Both the position numbers and the translations under genes were made by a program. Below the pieces are notes generated by a model that saw only the letters and a list, made by a program, of their open reading frames with translations, was not told where the DNA came from and ran no database searches. This document shows, piece after piece, positions 19,715 to 27,999 of a stretch of DNA of 64,000 nt. Each line of letters begins with the position of its first letter. Position 1 is the stretch's first letter. The stretch is from Streptomyces canus (lineage in GTDB: Bacteria > Actinomycetota > Actinomycetes > Streptomycetales > Streptomycetaceae), in contig NZ_KQ948657.1 of NCBI RefSeq assembly GCF_001514145.1, forward strand, positions 592,323 to 656,322. The letters are read 5' to 3'.

Positions 19715-22350
19715 CCCGCCACCCCCGCAAGGTCGTTGTCGTCGGCGTTCGTCGCATCGTCGTCGCGGTCGCCGTCCAGGCCGAGGAGGAGCCGCAGCAC
19801 CGGCAGCACGGCGTCCGCCCGGTCGCCGTCGAGGTCGGCCCCGAAACCCGGTATCCCGGCCCCCGCCCCGGCCGCACTCCCCCGCCGTCCCGGCCCCCGC
19901 CGGACCAGTTCGCCCAGCGTCCGGCGTACTCCCGGCTCGTACGCCGAGAACGTGCGCCGCAGCAGCGGCAGCACATCGGTGAACGCCTCCGCCGGAACCC
20001 CGGTCAGCCAGGCGTCGACCAGCCCGAGCAACCGCTCGTCGTGCACGAGAAGCATCCCGCCGCCGGACCCACCACCGACGAAACCCTCGATCCACGCGGC
20101 CGCGTCCCCCGGCGCCGTCCCCGGCGACAGCACGAGACCCATCAGCCGCGCCGCCTCGTCCTGCGCCAACTCCCCGTCGTCCAGCAGCAGCCGCACAGCC
20201 CTCCCCCGAAGGACACCGGGCACGGTGTCCCGCAGGGACAACACCTTGAGCACGGCCTGCCAACGGCCACGGAGGCCGCGGCGAGCCGGAGCCAGGGCGT
20301 CTCCCCCGTCGTCCGGTCCGGACAGGGCGGTGGCAGCCGGGTCCTGTTCCGGTACGGCCGTTGCGGTGCCTTGGCCGTCCTTCCCCGGGACGGTCGCTGA
20401 ACCGCCACTCGGGACGCCGTCCCGCTGCCCTGAAGCCCCCGGCGGGTCCTGTTCCGGGTCCGCCACCTCGCTCAGCAGCCCCACCGCCCCATGGACCGCG
20501 TCCACATGGCGCCGCATCTCCTCCGCGGCCTCCGCGTCCAGCGCGGCACAGGCCGGGGGCAGGCCGACGAAGACCCGCTCGGCGAGACCTGCGGCGACCT
20601 CCGTCAGCGCGCCGGTGCCGGTGCCGCGCACATCGCCGTAGCGCAGGGAACGGACGAGGGCCGGCAGCGCCTGGGCGAGATGACCGACGTCCGCGTCCAG
20701 CGCGGCACGGTCGGCGAGAATCTGCATCACCGTGGGCAGGGCGTCCGGAAGTTCGGCCAGCAGACACCGCTCGGCGAGAGCGGTGACGTCGGCGAGCCCC
20801 GGGGCGGAGACGGCGTCCGCCTCCGCCTTGGCCGTCGCGGCGGCGAGGACGGTCGTGCCCCACACCCCCGCCTCGGCGACCCGCACCGACAGCTCCGGCT
20901 CCCACCGCAGCCGCCATGTCTCCCGGAACGTGCCCGTGCTCCCCCGCGAGGCCGTCGGCTCACCCCACGCCACGCCCAGCAGCCGCAACCGGTGCAGGAG
21001 CCTGCTGCGCCCGGCGTCGTTCTCCTTGCGCAGATCGAGCTCCAACTCCCGCTCCAGCGCCTCCGGTTTGAGCCGAAGGCGCCGCTGGATCCGGTCGAGG
21101 TCGCGCTGCAACGGCACCGCGGGGGCCGCCTGCGGCACCTCCCCCAGGACGTCCCCCACCACCAGCCTGTCGTGCACCAGCGCCAACGGCACGTCCGAGC
21201 CCTCGCACATCACCGCCCGCACCGCGTCGGTCGTCTCGCTCAGGCCGGGCAGGGGACGGCCGCGCATCGCCGCCAGCGTCTCGGCCAGCCGTACGGCCTC
21301 GATGACGTGTGCCGAGGACACGAGCCGGTCCTCGTCCCGCAGCAGCCCCGCCACCTTGGTCAGCCACCGCTCGACGGGCCGGTCCGGTGCGCCGAACAGG
21401 TGCCCGTACCAGCCGGGTGAGTCGATCCCCGCGCCGTAGCCGCTGTGCCGCGAGAGCCTGCGGTACGTCCATGGCACCCACGTCATGTCCGCCTTGACCT
21501 TGGGCAGCCCCTTCAACTGCGCCTTGTCGGCGGCGACCGTGCTCTTCCGCCGCAGCGCGGGCACGTGCCAGGCCCCGCACACCACGGCCACGTCCTCCCC
21601 GAACTCCCGCTGCGCCGCCCGCACCTGGAGCCGCATGTACGCCTCGCGCACGAGATCGCGGTCATGTCCGCCGGTTCCGTACGTCTCCCGCAGCACCCCC
21701 ATCGCCTCTTCCAGCACGGTGAACGGCTCGAACACGTCGCCCTGCCCCGTCCCCCGGTGCTCCACGACGTCCTCCCACCACCGCTCGGGATCGTCGTATC
21801 CGGCGGCCTCGGCGAGCACACCGAGCGGGTCGACACGGACGGCGACGCGAACGGCGGGCTCGTCCTCCACAGCGTCCTCGCCGGACGGGCCGGTGCCGTG
21901 AGCGTCCGAGGGTGCCTCGGACGGACTCGTCTCCGGGATCTCGCCGGCGGGGTCGTCCGGTCGGCCCGCTGGGCCTTCGTCCCCGTCGTCCCTCCCGCAT
22001 GCCAACGTGTGCGTCGCCGGCAGGTCGATGAAACGGGCCGGGACCTCGTGGTCCAGCGCCCAGCGGATCGCCACCCACTCCGGGGAGAACTCGGCGAGCG
22101 GCCAGAACGCCGAACGGCCGGGCTCGTCCACGGCATGGGCGAGGAGAGCGACCGGCGGCCGCATGTCCTCCTCGGCGGCCAGCGGGATCAACGCGTCGGC
22201 CTCGGGTGGCCCCTCGATCAGCACGACCCGGGGCCGGGCCGCGTCCAACGCCGCCCGCACGGACCGCGCCGACCCCGGCCCGTGATGCCGCACCCCGAGC
22301 AGCAACGGCCCGGCACCGGCCTCCCGGCCGCGTACACCGACGCCGGTCAC
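19711..22350 (-). CDS. DUF5682 family protein of the MoxR/SWIM cluster
   Basis: A large cytosolic protein, 879 aa from the GTG at 22350, which has GGGAG 7 nt upstream. A GTG at 22647 with a GGAGGGGAGGGG site and a TTG at 22728 are alternatives that add a Gly/Ser-rich tail. The domain starts at GPLLLGVRHHGPGSARSV with VVLIEGPPEAD, the conserved beginning of DUF5682. Other family-like parts are EFGEDVAVVCGAWHVPAL and ADMTWVPWTYRRLS. The biochemical role is unknown. DUF5682 genes occur with MoxR, VWA, SWIM and DUF5691 genes across bacteria (E. coli YehM is, I believe, a relative). Confidence 0.85.
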   Translation of the reverse strand: MTGVGVRGREAGAGPLLLGVRHHGPGSARSVRAALDAARPRVVLIEGPPEADALIPLAAEEDMRPPVALLAHAVDEPGRSAFWPLAEFSPEWVAIRWALDHEVPARFIDLPATHTLACGRDDGDEGPAGRPDDPAGEIPETSPSEAPSDAHGTGPSGEDAVEDEPAVRVAVRVDPLGVLAEAAGYDDPERWWEDVVEHRGTGQGDVFEPFTVLEEAMGVLRETYGTGGHDRDLVREAYMRLQVRAAQREFGEDVAVVCGAWHVPALRRKSTVAADKAQLKGLPKVKADMTWVPWTYRRLSRHSGYGAGIDSPGWYGHLFGAPDRPVERWLTKVAGLLRDEDRLVSSAHVIEAVRLAETLAAMRGRPLPGLSETTDAVRAVMCEGSDVPLALVHDRLVVGDVLGEVPQAAPAVPLQRDLDRIQRRLRLKPEALERELELDLRKENDAGRSRLLHRLRLLGVAWGEPTASRGSTGTFRETWRLRWEPELSVRVAEAGVWGTTVLAAATAKAEADAVSAPGLADVTALAERCLLAELPDALPTVMQILADRAALDADVGHLAQALPALVRSLRYGDVRGTGTGALTEVAAGLAERVFVGLPPACAALDAEAAEEMRRHVDAVHGAVGLLSEVADPEQDPPGASGQRDGVPSGGSATVPGKDGQGTATAVPEQDPAATALSGPDDGGDALAPARRGLRGRWQAVLKVLSLRDTVPGVLRGRAVRLLLDDGELAQDEAARLMGLVLSPGTAPGDAAAWIEGFVGGGSGGGMLLVHDERLLGLVDAWLTGVPAEAFTDVLPLLRRTFSAYEPGVRRTLGELVRRGPGRRGSAAGAGAGIPGFGADLDGDRADAVLPVLRLLLGLDGDRDDDATNADDNDLAGVAG

Positions 22351-22468
22351 ACCCCCGCTCCCGGACACACCGCCCCCGTCCCTTCCCTCTCCGGCTGACG
22401 CGCGAGAGCCCCTCCACCCTTCGCTCCCCGACACACCGCCCCGAGCCACACCCGCACTTACCGACCCG

Positions 22469-22536
22469 CCGCCACCAGCCGTCCCGGCACTCCGGAACCT
22501 CCCGCCACCAGCCGTCCCCGCACTCCGGAACCTCCC
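22469..22536. repeat. Direct repeat in the DUF5682 upstream region
   Basis: Two adjacent ~33-bp copies of a unit containing CACTCCGGAACCTCC, separated by one or two changes. In the minus-strand reading frame they give SAGTAGGG-type Gly-rich repeats, which lie in the possible N-terminal extension of the DUF5682 protein. Confidence 0.6.
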
Positions 22537-22800
22537 GGAGCCATTCGCCTCCCCGCTCCCGGAACTGCCGGGGCCGCCGGCCGCTCCGCTACCGAACCCC
22601 GTGGGGCCGGCAGTCCCCCCGCTCCCCACCTCACCCACGCCCGTCACACCGCCCCCCTCCCCTCCGAGGCCACTTGGAGTCGTCCTCGACGACCGTCCCG
22701 ATCCCGCCCGCGCCGCCGTCCCGGTCAAGCCCTGTCACACCCGTCCCCCCTGCCTCCGCGACTCCGGCAGTCCGAATCGAAGCCCTCACGACCATCCCCC

Positions 22801-23055
22801 GGAGTCCGCACCGAAGCCCGCCAGCATCCCCAGCCGTCCCGAACCGAAGCCCCCGACCCCGTCCCCGACACCCGCGTACGCCCACGAACGACAAGTCACC
22901 ACCCGCCGGCACGCCCCCACAGCACCCTCCCGGAGTCCGCACCGAAGCCCCGCCACCATCCATGGCAGTCCGGACCGAGGCCCCGCCACCGTCTCCGGCA
23001 CCCCGTACGCCCACGAACGACAAGTCGCCACCCGCGCACATGCCCCCACGGCATC
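22801..23055. repeat. Tandem ~130-bp duplication between moxR and DUF5682 genes
   Basis: Two imperfect copies, ~22801–22931 and ~22932–23055. Each begins GGAGTCCGCACCGAAGCCC and contains GTACGCCCACGAACGACAAG (at 22876 and 23005, 129 bp apart). The whole 22351–23097 stretch has no gene I can support. Its minus-strand frame is open but reads as Gly/Arg-rich low complexity. It looks like expanded spacer DNA inside an operon. Confidence 0.7.
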
Positions 23056-23097
23056 CGCCTGGATTCCCGCGCGTGCGGCCCCGCCCCAGGTCCTCGT

Positions 23098-24228
23098 TCA
23101 CGCGCTCACCTCCCGGCAAGCCCGGTAGAAGTCCTTCCAGCCGTCCCGCTCGCGGACGACCGCCTCCAGGTACTCCTGCCAGATGACCCGGTCGGCCGCC
23201 GGATCGCGGACGACGGCGCCGAGGATGCCCGCGGCGACGTCTCCGGCCCGAAGGACGCCGTCGCCGAAGTGGGCGGCGAGGGCGAGACCGTTGGTGACGA
23301 CGGAGATGGCCTCGGCCGTCGACAGCGTGCCGCTGGGCGACTTGAGCTTCGTACGGCCGTCGGACGTCATCCCGTCGCGCAGCTCGCGGAAGACCGTCAC
23401 GACGCGGCGGATCTCCGCGACGCCGTCGGGCGCGGCCGGCAGGTCGAGAGAGCGGCCGATCTGGTCGACGCGGCGCGAGACGATGTCGACCTCGGCCTCG
23501 ACGCTCTCCGGTAGCGGCAGCACGACCGTGTTGAAACGGCGGCGCAGGGCGCTGGAGAGGTCGTTGACCCCACGGTCGCGGTCGTTGGCGGTGGCGATGA
23601 GGTTGAAGCCGCGGACCGCCTGCACCTCCTGGCCCAGTTCCGGTATCGGCAGCGTCTTCTCGGACAGGATGGTGATCAGCGAGTCCTGCACGTCGGCCGG
23701 GATACGGGTCAGCTCCTCGACCCGGGCCGTCATCCCCTCCGCCATGGCCCGCATCACGGGGCTGGGCACGAGGGCATCGCGACTCGGGCCGTTGGCGAGC
23801 AACTGGGCGTAGTTCCAGCCGTAGCGGATCGCCTCCTCCGGGGTGCCCGCCGTGCCCTGCACGAGCAGGGTCGAGTCGCCGCTGACCGCCGCGGCCAGGT
23901 GCTCGGAGACCCAGGTCTTCGCGGTGCCGGGCACGCCCAGCAGGAGCAGGGCGCGGTCGGTGGCGAGGGTGGTGACGGCGACCTCGACGAGCCGGCGCGG
24001 CCCCACGTACTTCGGAGTGATCACCGTGCCGTCCGGCAGGATGCCGCCGAGCAGGTACGTCGCCACCGCCCACGGCGACAGCTTCCAGCGGGCCGGGCGT
24101 GGGCGGTCGTCCTGCGCGGCCAGCGCGGCGAGTTCACCGGCGAAGGCGTCCTCGGCATGCGGCCGCAACGCCTCGTCCGGCTCCCCCTGCTTCGGTTCCA
24201 CGGACGTCGGTTCAACAGACACAGTCAT
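23098..24228 (-). CDS. MoxR-family AAA+ ATPase
   Basis: A 376-aa AAA+ ATPase, first gene of the minus-strand arm. Walker A is LLGVPGTAKTW (~94–104). The RYGWNYAQLL and RIPADVQDSLITILSEK segments, sensor 1 in NLIATANDRDRG and the arginine-finger region SSALRRRFNTVVLPLP are all present. MoxR proteins act as chaperone-like remodelers with VWA partners. The ATG at 24228 follows GGAGGGGGCC at normal spacing; the longer frame lacks a site. The closest type by gene content is the YehL (MRP/TRP) branch. It diverges from the SWIM gene across a 145-bp region with inverted TTGTCAGTG elements. Confidence 0.92.
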   Translation of the reverse strand: MTVSVEPTSVEPKQGEPDEALRPHAEDAFAGELAALAAQDDRPRPARWKLSPWAVATYLLGGILPDGTVITPKYVGPRRLVEVAVTTLATDRALLLLGVPGTAKTWVSEHLAAAVSGDSTLLVQGTAGTPEEAIRYGWNYAQLLANGPSRDALVPSPVMRAMAEGMTARVEELTRIPADVQDSLITILSEKTLPIPELGQEVQAVRGFNLIATANDRDRGVNDLSSALRRRFNTVVLPLPESVEAEVDIVSRRVDQIGRSLDLPAAPDGVAEIRRVVTVFRELRDGMTSDGRTKLKSPSGTLSTAEAISVVTNGLALAAHFGDGVLRAGDVAAGILGAVVRDPAADRVIWQEYLEAVVRERDGWKDFYRACREVSA

Positions 24229-24271
24229 GGCTGGGGCCCCCTCCAGCTCGGCCGGTTCGGATCTGTCACCA

Positions 24272-24294
24272 ACCGTGCACCACGCCACTGACAA
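24272..24294 (-). promoter_or_regulatory. PafBC/RecA-NDp-like element facing the MoxR operon
   Basis: On the minus strand TTGTCAGTG (24294–24286), an 8-nt spacer, then CACGGT (24277–24272). The upstream element matches the consensus TTGTCRGTG exactly. The −10 is off by one base (CA instead of TA). A leader of roughly 40 nt with a good ribosome-binding site would follow. Confidence 0.55.
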
Positions 24295-24343
24295 TGCGAT
24301 CCGACCTGCGGAAACGCGCTCAGCAGGGTCGGCTCACGGCCGA

Positions 24344-24366
24344 TTGTCAGTGGGGGGATCTACCTT
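24344..24366 (+). promoter_or_regulatory. PafBC/RecA-NDp-type DNA-damage promoter of the SWIM gene
   Basis: TTGTCAGTG (24344–24352), an 8-nt spacer, then TACCTT (24361–24366). This fits TTGTCRGTG-N8-TAnnnT, the LexA-independent damage-inducible promoter of actinobacteria, activated in mycobacteria by PafBC. Seven bases separate the −10 from the ATG at 24374, so the mRNA would start at or next to the ATG (leaderless). Confidence 0.8.
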
Positions 24367-24373
24367 CGATGTC

Positions 24374-25729
24374 ATGACTCAGCAGGGGGTGCGCTGGACG
24401 GCGGATCAGGTGCTGGCACTGGCGCCTGACACCGCGTCACGCAAAGCGGGAAGCAAACTCGGCGCGGCCGGGCCATGGTCCGAGGCGGGGAGTTCCGACG
24501 AGGGGACGGTGTGGGGGCTGTGCAAGGGCAGCGGCAGCAAGCCGTATCAGACGGTCATCGACATCGCGGACGCCGCGGGGCCCGCGTACAAGTGCAGTTG
24601 CCCGAGCCGCAAGTTCCCGTGCAAGCACGCGCTCGGGCTGCTGCTGCTCTGGGCGGGCGGGGAGGGAGCGGTGCCGCCCGGGCCGACGCCCGACTGGGCG
24701 GAGCAGTGGATAGCGGGGAGAAGGCAGCGCGCGCAGGAGAAGCGGACGGCGGACACGGCCGGTTCCGCCGCCGGGTCGGGTGATCCGGAGGCGGCGCGGC
24801 GCAGGGCGGAGCGCCGGGCCGTGCGAATCACCGCGGGTGCGACGGAGCTGGAGCAGCGGCTGACGGACCTGCTGCGCGGTGGCCTGGCGGGCGCTGAGCA
24901 GGCGGGATACGGCATGTGGGAGGAGACGGCGGCCCGCATGGTCGACGCGCAGGCACCGGGACTCGCCGCCCGGGTGCGGGAGTTGGGCGCGATTCCCTCG
25001 TCCGGTCCGGGCTGGCCGGTGCGGCTGCTGGAGGAGTGCGCCCTCATCCACCTCCTCGACCAGGGCTGGCTGCGCCGCGAACGGCTGCCGGACGGCCTCG
25101 CCTCGACGGTCCGTTCCCGGATCGGCCTGCCCGCCTCGGCGGACGGCCCCGCGATACGGGACCGCTGGCTGGTCCTCGCCCAGTACGACACGGCGGACGC
25201 CCGTCTGACGACCCGCCGGATCTGGCTGCTCGGCACGGACTCGGGCCGCACGGCGCTGCTCCTCTCTTACGGCGCCGCCGGCCACGCCCCCGAACTGGCG
25301 CTGCCGGTGGGCCTTGAGCTGGAGGCGGAGGTGTCCGCCTATCCCGGTACCGGTCAGATGCGGGCGGCGCTCGGCGAGCAGTTCGCACCGCCCGCGCCCA
25401 CGTCGACCCGCCCGCCGGGAGTGACGACCGAACAGGCGGCCGCCCGCTACGGCGAGGCACTGCGGGACGACCCGTGGCTGGACTCCGTTCCCGTGACTCT
25501 GGACCGCGTGATACCGGCCCCGGACGGTGACTCCTGGCAACTGGTGGACGCCGAGGGCGACTCGGCCCTGCCGCTCACCGCCTCCGCCCGTTCCCGACCG
25601 GGCCTGTGGCGTCTGGTCGCGCTCTCGGGCGGCGCCCCGGTCAAGGTCTTCGGCGAGTGCGGTCACCGCGGCTTCACCCCGCTGACGGCCTGGCCGGAGG
25701 GGGCGGGCGAGGCGGTGCTGCTGTGCTGA
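24374..25729 (+). CDS. SWIM zinc-finger protein of the MoxR cluster
   Basis: A 451-aa protein. The SWIM motif CSCPSRKFPCKH (CxC…CxH, ~75–87) binds zinc and is a known DNA- or protein-binding module. Before it lies WTADQVLALAPDTASRKAG, a conserved family start. After it come a charged helical stretch at ~120–180 and a large C-terminal region (FSxRPGLWRLVALSGG-like) of unknown fold. The ATG at 24374 appears leaderless. It is 41 bp upstream of the DUF5691 gene in one operon. Codons ~125–178 are the apparent source of the tandem repeats at 27421–27890. Confidence 0.9.
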   Translation: MTQQGVRWTADQVLALAPDTASRKAGSKLGAAGPWSEAGSSDEGTVWGLCKGSGSKPYQTVIDIADAAGPAYKCSCPSRKFPCKHALGLLLLWAGGEGAVPPGPTPDWAEQWIAGRRQRAQEKRTADTAGSAAGSGDPEAARRRAERRAVRITAGATELEQRLTDLLRGGLAGAEQAGYGMWEETAARMVDAQAPGLAARVRELGAIPSSGPGWPVRLLEECALIHLLDQGWLRRERLPDGLASTVRSRIGLPASADGPAIRDRWLVLAQYDTADARLTTRRIWLLGTDSGRTALLLSYGAAGHAPELALPVGLELEAEVSAYPGTGQMRAALGEQFAPPAPTSTRPPGVTTEQAAARYGEALRDDPWLDSVPVTLDRVIPAPDGDSWQLVDAEGDSALPLTASARSRPGLWRLVALSGGAPVKVFGECGHRGFTPLTAWPEGAGEAVLLC

Positions 25730-25770
25730 ACGGAACGGACCGAGCACCCGACCGGACGGAAAGGAACCCC

Positions 25771-27381
25771 ATGGACAAGATCTCCGCTCCCGCGCCGGAC
25801 GCCTGGGAGGAGCTCGTCACCTCGGCGCTGCTCGGCACGGCACGCCGGACGCCGCCCGGCGTCGCGCCCGGTCCCGAGGCACCGGCGGCGTTGCTGGACG
25901 CGGCAGCCGTGGAGACCGTACGGCGGCGGGCCGGGCTGCGGCCCCCGCGCGCGGCACAGCGCCCGCAGCCGGCGCCCGAGGACACGCGCCCTCCGCTGCC
26001 CGCTGCGGCGGCCCGCAGACTCGCGATGCTGCTCGCCGACCGCCCGGGTACGGGCGGCGGCGGCCGCAGGGGTACGGCACCGGATTTGATGGAGCTGCTG
26101 CCGCAGTGGCTCGCGACGGCGAACGCCCGCCGTTACGCGGCGCCCCCGCAACTGCTGCCCGCCCTGCTGGACGCGGCCCGGGGACGTACGGATCTGCGGC
26201 CGGCGGCGCTGGCGTTCGCGGGTTCGCGTGCCACCTGGCTCGCCCGGCTGAACCCGGACTGGCGGTTCGCCCTGCGAGCGACACCGGGCGGCGGAACAGC
26301 CCTGCCGTCGCCGCAGGACACCGCGGGCGTCCGACGGCTCTGGGAGGAGGGGCTGTTCGCCGAGCGGGTGGCCCTCCTCTCGGCGATACGTGCCCGGGAG
26401 CCCGCCGCCGCGCGCGAGTTGCTCGCGACGACCTGGGCGACCGAGCGGGCCGAGGACCGGTTGATGTTCCTCGACTCGTTGCGGACCGGTCTGGGGGCGG
26501 ACGACGAGCCGTTCCTGGAGCAGGCGCTGGCCGACCGGAGCCGCAACGTACGGGCCACGGCCGCGGAGTTGCTGTCGGCGCTGCCGGGTTCGGCGCTGGC
26601 GGCGCGGATGGCGGTCAGGGCCGGGGCGTGTGTGGCCGTCGACCACACCCAGGACAGGCCGACGATCGCCGTCGAGGCGCCGCACGAGTGCGACTCGGGC
26701 ATGGAGCGCGACGGCGTCGTGGCGAAGGCACCCTCGGGGCGGGGGGAACGTTCGTGGTGGTTCGGGCAGTTGGTGGAGGCGGCGCCGCTGGGTGTGTGGC
26801 CGGGGCGGCTCGGTGGGCGGACACCCGAGGAGATCGTGGCGCTGCCGGTGGCGGACGACTGGCGGAACGAACTGCATGCGGCGTGGTGCCGGGCTGCCGT
26901 ACGGCAGAGGGACGCCTTGTGGGCGCGGGCGCTGCTCGGGACACCCGCGGCGCCGGAGGCCGGGGGCCCGGGGGCGGTGTCACTGGCGGAGCGGGCCAGG
27001 CTGCTGAGCACGTTGGGCTCCGCCGAACGGGCCGAGTGGGTCGCGGCGTTCATCGCGACCCACGGATTGTCCGAGGCGTTTCAGCTGCTCGGGGTGTGTG
27101 GGGTGCCGTGGGCCGCGCCGCTCGGGCGGGCGGTGGTCGACGCGCTCAACATCGCACGGGACGCGGGGAGTTATCCGTGGAGTTTCAGCGGGGTGATGGG
27201 GCTGGCGGAGCGTTGTCTCGATCCGGCCGAGGCGGGTCGGCTGGAGGGACTCATGGCGGTGCCGGACGAGGGAGAGGACGCGAGTCCCGGCGCAGGGGGC
27301 TACTGGGCGGAGGCGTTCCAACGGCTGGTGACGACCTTGCGGCTGCGGGCGGTGATGGCGGAGGAGCTGGGACTGACGTAG
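25771..27381 (+). CDS. DUF5691 family protein of the MoxR/SWIM cluster
   Basis: A 536-aa, mostly alpha-helical cytosolic protein. The start WEELVTSALLGTARR and the middle part with ERVALLSAIRAREPAAAREL, EDRLMFLDSLRTGLGADDEPFLEQ and RSRNVRATAAELLSALPGS read like HEAT-type helical repeats, as in DUF5691. There is no catalytic motif. The ATG at 25771 follows GGAAAGGAACCCC. It is the second gene of the plus arm. Its usual partners are the SWIM, DUF5682, VWA and MoxR genes, all present here. Confidence 0.85.
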   Translation: MDKISAPAPDAWEELVTSALLGTARRTPPGVAPGPEAPAALLDAAAVETVRRRAGLRPPRAAQRPQPAPEDTRPPLPAAAARRLAMLLADRPGTGGGGRRGTAPDLMELLPQWLATANARRYAAPPQLLPALLDAARGRTDLRPAALAFAGSRATWLARLNPDWRFALRATPGGGTALPSPQDTAGVRRLWEEGLFAERVALLSAIRAREPAAARELLATTWATERAEDRLMFLDSLRTGLGADDEPFLEQALADRSRNVRATAAELLSALPGSALAARMAVRAGACVAVDHTQDRPTIAVEAPHECDSGMERDGVVAKAPSGRGERSWWFGQLVEAAPLGVWPGRLGGRTPEEIVALPVADDWRNELHAAWCRAAVRQRDALWARALLGTPAAPEAGGPGAVSLAERARLLSTLGSAERAEWVAAFIATHGLSEAFQLLGVCGVPWAAPLGRAVVDALNIARDAGSYPWSFSGVMGLAERCLDPAEAGRLEGLMAVPDEGEDASPGAGGYWAEAFQRLVTTLRLRAVMAEELGLT

Positions 27382-27420
27382 CTCGTGCGCGGGACGGATT
27401 GTCACCCGCCCCCACCGGCG

Positions 27421-27890
27421 GGCGACGGACGCGGCCCGGGTCCGGTGACCCGGAGACGGCGCGGCGCAGGGCCGAGCGCCGAGCCGTGCGAATCACCGCG
27501 GGTGCGACAAAGCTGGAGCAGCAGCTGACGGACCTGCTCCACGGCGGCCTGGCAGGCCCGGAGCGCGCGGCTGGCGACGGACGCGGCCGGTTCCGCCGCC
27601 GGGTCCGGTGACCCGGAGACGGCGCGGCGCAGGGCCGAGCGCCGAGCCGTGCGGATCACCGCGGGTGCGACAAAGCTGAAGCAGCAGCTGACGGACCTGC
27701 TGCACGGCGGCCTGGCGGGCCCGGAGCGCGCGGCTGGCGACGGACGCGGCCGGTTCCGCCGCCGGGTCCAGCGACCCGGAGACGGCGCGGCGCAGGGCCG
27801 AGCGCCGAGCCGTGCGAATCACCGCGGGTGCGACAAAGCTGGAGCAGCAGCTGACGGACCTGCTCCACGGCGGCCTGGCAGGCGCGAAGC
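27421..27890. repeat. Three tandem 163-bp repeats derived from the SWIM gene
   Basis: Unit 1 is 27421–27572 (152 bp, one 11-bp deletion), unit 2 is 27573–27735 (163 bp) and unit 3 is 27736 to ~27890. All three are close copies of about 24747–24906, inside the SWIM gene. Unit 3 ends GCGAAGCAGGCGG, like the gene's own GCTGAGCAGGCGG, while units 1 and 2 end GGAGCGCGCGG. The period of 163 is not a multiple of 3, so the copies fall in different frames and cannot encode one repeat protein. The open frames here are shadows. Confidence 0.88.
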
Positions 27891-27903
27891 AGGCGGCAGG
27901 ACT

Positions 27904-27960
27904 GCCCAGGGGCGCGAGGAACTGCGCGAACAGCCACCACGCACCCGCACCCGACAACGC
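27904..27960. repeat. Dispersed Streptomyces intergenic repeat
   Basis: The segment containing GGGGCGCGAGGAACTGCGCG followed by CAGCCACCACGCACCCGCAC closely matches a short sequence I recall occurring many times between genes in Streptomyces genomes. It lies between the tandem repeats and icmB. This rests on memory; the copy number in this genome cannot be seen from the window. Confidence 0.55.
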
Positions 27961-27999
27961 ACCGCGACCCGCTCGCCCCGCTGAGGCCGGGCGCAGCGG

